Shown here: positions 17,268 through 22,006 of the stretch, piece by piece
Layout: each line of letters starts with the position of its first letter
How positions within the stretch are numbered: the stretch's first letter is position 1
DNA from: a virus
Direction: 5' to 3' (one strand)
DNA length: 22,006 nucleotides
IMG/VR virus record: IMGVR_UViG_3300007276_000350
Span: 1-22,006 of that record
The notes under the pieces: generated by a model
What the model was told of the DNA's origin: nothing
Seen by the model: only the letters and a program-made list of their open reading frames with translations
Databases searched by the model: none
Position numbers and translations under genes: made by a program

Positions 17268-18555
17268 ACGACACATCATAATCATCTTGGGTAGGTGTCA
17301 GTGTACTTGGTGCTTGAGCGGCAATAGTTGAATCATTGGTAATATGTCCGCCATATGGCTCATGCTCAGGAACTCTTCCGTTAATACTTTCTTTGACGAC
17401 TCTATTAACAGGCATCGGCTCAGATGTTGGCTTGTCTGCCACAGCGGCACGAGATCCAGGACTGTTCAGTTCTATGTTTCCAGATGTAGTCACGTTCAAG
17501 TTTCCTCGTGCGCTTATATGTCCGTCTACCTCAGTGTGTAATTTTAATTCTTTTTGACTGAACAAATCTATTCCACCAGCACTTGATTCAACCTTGACAC
17601 CATCTGCGCCAGTTGCTTTGATATTGACGGTGCTTGCCTCGATATTAAAGCTGTCATCCGCATAAAAATTAATACTATCTTCGGCTCGATAGCTTATACT
17701 GCCTTCAGCAAATACATCCACGTTGCCTTCCGCGTCCATTTGCATCCAGCTTTTGCCGCTCTGACTAATGATATAAACGATTCCAGCACTGTCATTTAAT
17801 AATAGTTGAGCTCCGCCGGCGCTGCGCAGCCTGACCAGATTATTCTTGCCTGCTTCTCTGGATTGGTCCGGTACGTGATTGATATCCTCAGCGTATTCTA
17901 CTGTGCCGTCATCCATAATAAAACTATGACCAGCGGGTGAGTTGAAGCCAGATACATTACTTGGCGATTCTCTTCTAGCACCACTACTGCCTACGCCGCG
18001 GATTGGATCTAATGGGATACCTTGCTGAGCGATTGCGTCAGCACTAGGATGTCTGACTTTGGCATTGTTTTTCTGTGCCTCTGATCCGCTACTATCTAAC
18101 GTAGGAGCAATGATGTTTTCTTCGCCCTTGACCGGATTTGCGGATAGACCAGGGATACTAGAATTTCTGCCAGCAGGAGTTAATGCTCCTATTAGGAAGC
18201 CTTCCTGTTGGTTAGCAGCAAAGGCGACCAAAACTTCTGTACCAGGAGCAGGAGGAGGAAAACTTGCTCCATAAGGAGAACTATAGTTTGACCCATTTAT
18301 AGTGCCGCCTAATGGATTTATTGTTCTTATTTTATTATAACGGTGCCGATCTTCCTGTGTGTCTTGGCTATCTAAGCGATGCTGACCAATGATTTCAACC
18401 CATATATTATTGTTGTAATCTGGATCAGCGATGTCAACCACTCTCGCAAGATGTACGCCTTGCATATTATTAGTGCCAGGAGACTCCGCCGAGGGAATGC
18501 CCACAGATGGAGTATTAAGTCCTCGGTGCTGTCTATCTGAATCTCTATTGCTCAT
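17266..18555 (-). CDS. 5: gp5-like central tail spike, OB fold plus beta-helix, no lysozyme domain
   Basis: Residues about 30-135 form a gp5/VgrG-type OB fold: GVHLARVVDIADPDYNNNIW start, I-G-Q-H-R-L, then P-P-A-P-G-T-E-V-L-V-A-F and F-L-I-G-A-L. After a linker, residues about 218-370 form the repeat-rich needle: V-R-L-R-S-A-G-G-A-Q-L-L-L-N-D, I-V-Y-I, then regular short repeats (G-N-V-D-V-F-A-E-G-S-I-S-Y, D-S-I-N-F-Y, S-F-N-I-E-A) expected for a trimeric triple-stranded beta-helix. T4 gp5 (575 aa) has a lysozyme between these parts; at 429 aa this one has no room for it, and no lysozyme motif is seen. The spike pierces the outer membrane during sheath contraction. The start ATG overlaps the upstream stop by 4 nt (ATGA), which suggests coupling with the 675-aa gene. 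Confidence 0.88.
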   Translation of the reverse strand: MSNRDSDRQHRGLNTPSVGIPSAESPGTNNMQGVHLARVVDIADPDYNNNIWVEIIGQHRLDSQDTQEDRHRYNKIRTINPLGGTINGSNYSSPYGASFPPPAPGTEVLVAFAANQQEGFLIGALTPAGRNSSIPGLSANPVKGEENIIAPTLDSSGSEAQKNNAKVRHPSADAIAQQGIPLDPIRGVGSSGARRESPSNVSGFNSPAGHSFIMDDGTVEYAEDINHVPDQSREAGKNNLVRLRSAGGAQLLLNDSAGIVYIISQSGKSWMQMDAEGNVDVFAEGSISYRAEDSINFYADDSFNIEASTVNIKATGADGVKVESSAGGIDLFSQKELKLHTEVDGHISARGNLNVTTSGNIELNSPGSRAAVADKPTSEPMPVNRVVKESINGRVPEHEPYGGHITNDSTIAAQAPSTLTPTQDDYDVS

Positions 18556-20579
18556 CGTGGTCCACTCGCGTCCGAAGCTATAGAAGCTAGACTGATTTGT
18601 CTAAGGTCTAGTGCTTCTACTTGGTTAGCAGCCTGTGAATCGGTAATCTGTCCCAAGGCTAACTGTTCATAAATTAACCCACTGTTTGTTGGTAAATTTC
18701 GATTAGCATGTAATGTCATTATAAATTGTCCATTCTGATATTGAGATGTTACTTTGATGACGTTATATAACCCAGCCAGATTCAAATCTTCGCTCGTAGT
18801 TGCTGTATAATCGCCATCTGCGGAATAGCTAGGGAAATTCACATTAAGAAAGAATAACGGACCTCCGTTATCGAATGTTCCCGCTTTAGCTAGCCAGTAA
18901 GGATCACCCCTAACAGATATATTTATAGATAGCATATCGCCGCTACCGTTTAGATTTAATTTAAGAGCACCCAGTCTCGCCTGAAATTGACTCGCCTGGT
19001 TAGAGCCACTGTTCTCTGGGCCATTGCTGTTTAACGAATAATTGTTAAAAGTTACATGACTAGTAGGATCTAGTCCTAGGCCTATAACATCCTGTTGTGT
19101 TATGTATTTTGGCTCGCCACTCGCAGAATCACGTGGACCAACACCATTTAAATTTGATGAATTACCCTGAGCAAGGTCATTTATACTGTTTACTCGGGTT
19201 TCTAGTGCTGTTTTGTTTGACACTAATGTGCGTATCTGATTGCCTAGGTTTATAGCCTGATCAGCACTGTCTGGAATTTTTAATCTTAGGTCCTGTATAT
19301 TCTGAGTCAGAGTGGATACTTGTTGAGCCAGATTTTCCAGAATGTTATCTCCGGGCCCACCACTCTCTGTTAATGTACTCGCCGGGTCTTGTGTAATCCC
19401 ACTATGAAGGGGCTGAAGCACATAATAGGCATTGTTGAACTGTATACTCAAATCAAGAACTTCTGTGTTTTGTCCTGTTAGATAATAGTCAAAACGCTTC
19501 TTTAATAATCCCAGGGTAAGAGCTTGTGCTAGTCGTTTTTTCTGTAAATCTTTACTATCGATTAACTCCTTGTGACTATTCTTATCAATAATTGCCTGAG
19601 TTGTCGCATATGGTATCATGTTGAAGGTTAATTCTCTCTGATAACGATTTGCCAGACTGTCGAATTTGACAAATTTAACATTAACATCGAAACTTATCCA
19701 ATTTATTATATTAGCCAACTCCTTAGCATCTACCACAATGGACTTGCCCGCAAATTTACCCACCGTAGTCGGAATCTTTCTGAATTGTTCTGTCGCATAT
19801 GATGCTTCTGCCAACATGTTTGTGATAGCGGTACCGGCAGGAAAAACAAATTTCAGACTACCAGAGCCAGTGATACTTACTTGTCTTCCACTGCCATCGG
19901 CGTCATTAATTACAGTAGAAAACTGCCAATCTTTCCACGCGGTTGGTACTGAAAATTTAAATAACGTCGGCAGGATGGAGGATGGGTCAAGGTCTGCTCT
20001 GACCTTTGCTGCTTTGTTGATTTCTGTTTGTAGTTTCGTGGCAAATTCTCCGAGATTGCTTGCCTCTACCGATGTCTCCACAGGAAAGTTAAAATCTACT
20101 CGGTCATATACACCCTCTTTTGTTTCTATCATGGTCATGGTGTACTGACTAGTGTTATCAGCAAAACTATGCTGAATACCATAACACTTTGTTAGCCACT
20201 CCTGTGTATGTATCTCAGTTGGTTTAGGATCATCATCGTCTGACCATCCTATAAGTTTTAGTTCAAGAATATACAATGCGTGAATGTGATTAGCAATACT
20301 CAATTGTGATGCGATATAGGCAATTCTACTAAACAGTGATAGCCCATTAGGCTCAATCAATTGTACTTGGAAATAAGATCCAGCATTGCTTCTATTTTCC
20401 GCATTGAATGCCAGATGGAAGTCGTGCTGTACCGAGTTTATTCCTACTTCATTATCTACGCCAGATTCTGCCAATACATATTTTGTTCCGCCGCCGTCAT
20501 TCAGCGGATCAACTATCATTATTTTCCATTTGTATGTATAATTATTATACTTGTTAAGCAGATTTTCTTCATACGACAA
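18552..20579 (-). CDS. Probable baseplate hub protein, 675 aa
   Basis: It lies directly upstream of the spike gene, where the hub protein that holds the spike is expected, and shares an ATGA overlap with it. The N-terminal 190 residues are beta-rich (Y-K-W-K-I-M-I-V-D-P-L, then SYFQVQLIEPNGLSLFSRI, H-A-L-Y-I-L-E-L-K-L-I-G-W). 'Epitope-x-x-P-x-G-x-S-L' followed by a long helix and 'Y-x-L-E-L-x-x-x-G' is typical of contractile-tail hub and ring proteins (gp27-like role; inference). Residues about 405-470 are predicted coiled coil by heptad look (ENLAQQVSTLTQNIQDLRLK and following). The start codon appears to be TTG at 20579: no in-frame ATG is closer than about residue 21, and AAAGG lies 11 nt upstream. 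A clear sequence match to T4 gp27 is not visible. Confidence 0.7.
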   Translation of the reverse strand: MSYEENLLNKYNNYTYKWKIMIVDPLNDGGGTKYVLAESGVDNEVGINSVQHDFHLAFNAENRSNAGSYFQVQLIEPNGLSLFSRIAYIASQLSIANHIHALYILELKLIGWSDDDDPKPTEIHTQEWLTKCYGIQHSFADNTSQYTMTMIETKEGVYDRVDFNFPVETSVEASNLGEFATKLQTEINKAAKVRADLDPSSILPTLFKFSVPTAWKDWQFSTVINDADGSGRQVSITGSGSLKFVFPAGTAITNMLAEASYATEQFRKIPTTVGKFAGKSIVVDAKELANIINWISFDVNVKFVKFDSLANRYQRELTFNMIPYATTQAIIDKNSHKELIDSKDLQKKRLAQALTLGLLKKRFDYYLTGQNTEVLDLSIQFNNAYYVLQPLHSGITQDPASTLTESGGPGDNILENLAQQVSTLTQNIQDLRLKIPDSADQAINLGNQIRTLVSNKTALETRVNSINDLAQGNSSNLNGVGPRDSASGEPKYITQQDVIGLGLDPTSHVTFNNYSLNSNGPENSGSNQASQFQARLGALKLNLNGSGDMLSINISVRGDPYWLAKAGTFDNGGPLFFLNVNFPSYSADGDYTATTSEDLNLAGLYNVIKVTSQYQNGQFIMTLHANRNLPTNSGLIYEQLALGQITDSQAANQVEALDLRQISLASIASDASGPR
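18920..18927 (-). promoter_or_regulatory. Internal late-promoter-like octamer TATAAATA
   Basis: A perfect minus-strand octamer lies inside the hub gene, about 365 nt before the spike start. It may give extra transcription of the spike and downstream genes or be a chance result of the Ile-Asn codons it encodes (L-S-I-N-I). Confidence 0.25.
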
Positions 20580-20590
20580 TGTGATATGTA

Positions 20591-20595
20591 CCTTT
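20591..20595 (-). promoter_or_regulatory. Ribosome binding site AAAGG for a TTG start
   Basis: AAAGG lies just after the gp53 stop and 11 nt before the TTG at 20579. The spacing is long, but no ATG or GTG start is available in frame nearby, so it decides the hub start. Confidence 0.45.
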
Positions 20596-20881
20596 ATATA
20601 CTGAGTGTTTTAGGAACAACTATAGTCATTCCGGATCTAAAGTCGTTGATAGGATCTTTTAGCAAATCTCTATTGTAATGAACCAGCACCCACCATTTTG
20701 CAGATGTGCCATACAAGTCATGCGATAGTAGATCGGGGCGCCTGTCATATTTGTCCGATATTTCAACTTCTCTGGTGTTTGCGCTAAGATTGTCGATTGA
20801 TAATACAGGACTGTACAACTCTAAATATTTAGAATTTAATTTAGTATTAAAATAATTGCTATTACTGCTGTATGTTGTCAT
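20594..20881 (-). CDS. 53: Baseplate wedge protein gp53-like, short (95 aa)
   Basis: The central segment D-K-Y-D-R-R-P-D-L-L-S-H-D-L-Y-G-T-S-A-K-W-W-V-L matches the gp53 family core (in T4: 'GSPRPEELANAIYGNPQLYWVL'), followed by a short C-terminal stretch ending in I-V-V-P that resembles the LysM-like tail in shorter homologues. T4 gp53 has 196 aa, so this is a compact form. The start ATG overlaps the gp48-like stop by 1 nt (TAATG), with AAAGG 9 nt upstream. In T4, gp53 clamps neighbouring wedges around the hub. Its place between the tail-tube cap and the hub gene agrees. Confidence 0.85.
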   Translation of the reverse strand: MTTYSSNSNYFNTKLNSKYLELYSPVLSIDNLSANTREVEISDKYDRRPDLLSHDLYGTSAKWWVLVHYNRDLLKDPINDFRSGMTIVVPKTLSI

Positions 20882-21453
20882 TAGATGAAGCCTTTGCTGT
20901 ATAACTCGCCACTTGCGAATTTATCAATATCAAACTGTTTTTGCTTAGCAGGATTAATATGTACCATCAGAGTAACAGTGAGCGTTAGCATGGCAGGCAG
21001 ACTTTGGCCCTCATGAGTAATAAGATCAACGCTGTTCTCAAATGTCGTGCCGAAGTCTGCTACTAGTACAGGAACGTTATTAAATATTTTATCTCCCATG
21101 CCAGAGAATCTACATACCGGCGGTGGTGTTCCGGGCGCAGAACTTTCTCCGTAGCGCATCTTGGTGACATTACGAAAAAACTGTATAGCCGCTAATGTAT
21201 ATTCATGCTCTGCCTGTGTTGTTGTAGTAAACTGTCCCGATACACTAATACTAGGACTCGGAGTATTACTGTAAGCGTGTGTCGTATAATTGGTGTGAAC
21301 CATGTCATAGCCACTATAGCTTACCGATTGGCTGTATGAAATCATCGGAGTATACGGAAATATCAAGCCGTTTGTTGGACGGAGTGAATCCGGAATATAA
21401 CTGCGAGGAGCAACAAGGCGTGCTCTGTTATCAGTGCTAGGTACATTAACCAT
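20881..21453 (-). CDS. 48: gp48-like baseplate tail-tube cap protein, 190 aa
   Basis: The sequence has the tube-cap pattern: L-I-F-P-Y-T-P-M-I-S-Y-S near residue 31, F-T-T-T-T-Q-A-E-H-E-Y-T-L-A-A-I-Q-F-F-R with T-K-M-R-Y-G near 75-105, then P-G-T-P-P-P-V-C-R-F-S-G-M-G and N-V-P-V-L-V-A-D-F, and LPAMLTLTVTLMVHI near the end. T4 gp48 shows the same order (TPRSTEDLMAIINIYQYFNY, FSYG, LPSTFTLEI) at 364 aa. gp48 and gp54 form the rings on which the tail tube polymerises; a gp54-like role cannot be excluded, and a single protein may do both here. The ATG at 21453 overlaps the upstream gene by 8 nt. Confidence 0.82.
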   Translation of the reverse strand: MVNVPSTDNRARLVAPRSYIPDSLRPTNGLIFPYTPMISYSQSVSYSGYDMVHTNYTTHAYSNTPSPSISVSGQFTTTTQAEHEYTLAAIQFFRNVTKMRYGESSAPGTPPPVCRFSGMGDKIFNNVPVLVADFGTTFENSVDLITHEGQSLPAMLTLTVTLMVHINPAKQKQFDIDKFASGELYSKGFI

Positions 21454-22006
21454 TTATTTTATCCAATACAAATTTATAGACTTCTTCATTAAAGTTGCCA
21501 AAGAAATCTGTAAATACTTCACGCTTTTTGGCGTCATCAATATCCATACGCATCGCATTTCTAAATGTAGTAGCGCTGCGGCCGTCGTCCTTAACAGGTA
21601 CAGGATAAATGTAACCAGCGTCATCACTAGTGATTAATGGCTCATTCTCCTGATACATTTTTAGATAGCCACCAGTTTTCAATCGTCCAGCATCTTTTTC
21701 GCTGAATACCAATAGTATCGCGGTGTTGTCTGGATTCTTGCCTGTCATTCTGACATCTGGTTTATATGGCTGAGTGTTCAAAATCTTATCAGCCGGTATG
21801 CCAAACATATCAGTCATAATCTTTTTCTTCTCGGCGAAGTCAAATGGATCCTTCTCAGGGCTGGCAGTTTTGCTAACTGTGGTGACGATAAATACGTTAT
21901 CACTACCAAACTTGTCAACAAGATCCATATATACTTGATGATGACCACTGTGCATAGGCTGAAAACGCCCGCCATATGCAACCATAATATCGTCTGCCAC
22001 TGCCTC
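21446..22006 (-). CDS. HxGH nucleotidyltransferase (NMN adenylyltransferase/cytidylyltransferase-like), possibly 5'-truncated
   Basis: It catalyses transfer of a nucleotidyl group from an NTP, perhaps to NMN in NAD salvage; the substrate is unknown. From GTG at 22000 the protein would be 184 aa, with G-G-R-F-Q-P-M-H-S-G-H-H at residues 10-21; H-S-G-H (17-20) is the ATP-binding HxGH motif. The C-terminal counterpart of the ISTTxxR motif is R-S-A-T-T-F-R-N-A-M-R at about 141-151. The middle keeps SPEKDPFDFAEKKKIM and V-F-S-E-K-D, typical of the phage group of these enzymes. The frame is open to the edge, and no good ribosome binding site precedes GTG 22000 or ATG 21985, so the visible part may be the end of a longer, multidomain protein. 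Finding it next to baseplate genes is unexpected for a metabolic enzyme. Confidence 0.8.
   Translation of the reverse strand, partial: EAVADDIMVAYGGRFQPMHSGHHQVYMDLVDKFGSDNVFIVTTVSKTASPEKDPFDFAEKKKIMTDMFGIPADKILNTQPYKPDVRMTGKNPDNTAILLVFSEKDAGRLKTGGYLKMYQENEPLITSDDAGYIYPVPVKDDGRSATTFRNAMRMDIDDAKKREVFTDFFGNFNEEVYKFVLDKING
21471..21478 (-). promoter_or_regulatory. Late-promoter-like octamer TATAAATT before the gp48-like gene
   Basis: It matches TATAAATA at 7 of 8 positions and lies 17 nt before the ATG at 21453, inside the 3' end of the nucleotidyltransferase gene. The spacing suits a late promoter, but it is also coding sequence (Y-K-F). Confidence 0.35.

Noticed and set aside
19666-20148. 160-codon open frame on the plus strand
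   Set aside because: It is antisense to the hub gene, shows no recognisable domain, and the minus-strand frame there is clearly coding. The same applies to the plus-strand frames at 3815-4210, 13637-14014, 4731-5075, 7764-8090 and others.
20820-20845. AT-rich near-palindrome around TAAATATTTA
   Set aside because: It is within the gp53 coding region, is short, and is explained by Leu-Asn-Lys-Tyr codons; no regulatory context supports it.

Overview
The window is a stretch of late structural genes from a T4-like contractile-tailed phage (myovirus). The gene content, the gp7/VrlC-position giant protein and the modular tail proteins resemble marine cyanophage/pelagiphage-type T4-like viruses. The host cannot be read from this window. 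All convincing genes lie on the minus strand and read from the right edge to the left edge. They form a tightly packed, largely overlapping series with no gap over about 55 nt. I see no tRNA, CRISPR array, insertion sequence, integrase or convincing terminator.

In transcription order (right to left) the layout is: an HxGH nucleotidyltransferase at the right edge (possibly the 3' part of a longer gene); a gp48-like tail-tube cap protein; a short gp53-like baseplate wedge protein; a 675-aa probable hub protein with a coiled coil; a gp5-like central spike with an OB fold and beta-helix but no lysozyme domain; a 314-aa protein with a possible degenerate lysozyme-like segment; gp25; an enlarged gp6 (1181 aa); a 3432-aa protein in the gp7 position that takes up almost half the window; a 198-aa virion protein; a 304-aa tail fibre-like protein; and, cut by the left edge, the N-terminal 163 residues of another tail protein with internal repeats.

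Together these genes specify most of the contractile-tail baseplate: the hub and spike (675-aa protein, gp5-like), the wedge (gp53, gp25, gp6, gp7-position protein) and the junction to the tail tube (gp48-like). The last three genes probably add peripheral baseplate or fibre parts. Two AT-rich octamers matching the T4 late-promoter consensus TATAAATA sit in the only intergenic gaps long enough to hold one, upstream of gp25 (perfect match) and upstream of the 198-aa gene (7 of 8). This suggests that late transcription restarts at those points.

The most unusual feature is the mosaic structure of the large wedge proteins. The 3432-aa protein carries three CBM5/12-like segments, a run of flagellin-hook-IN-like repeats, and a Gly-rich beta repeat that also occurs as an insertion in gp6. 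The spike has lost the T4 lysozyme domain, while a possible lysozyme-like relic lies in the next gene. All family assignments come from reading the translations; no database search was run.
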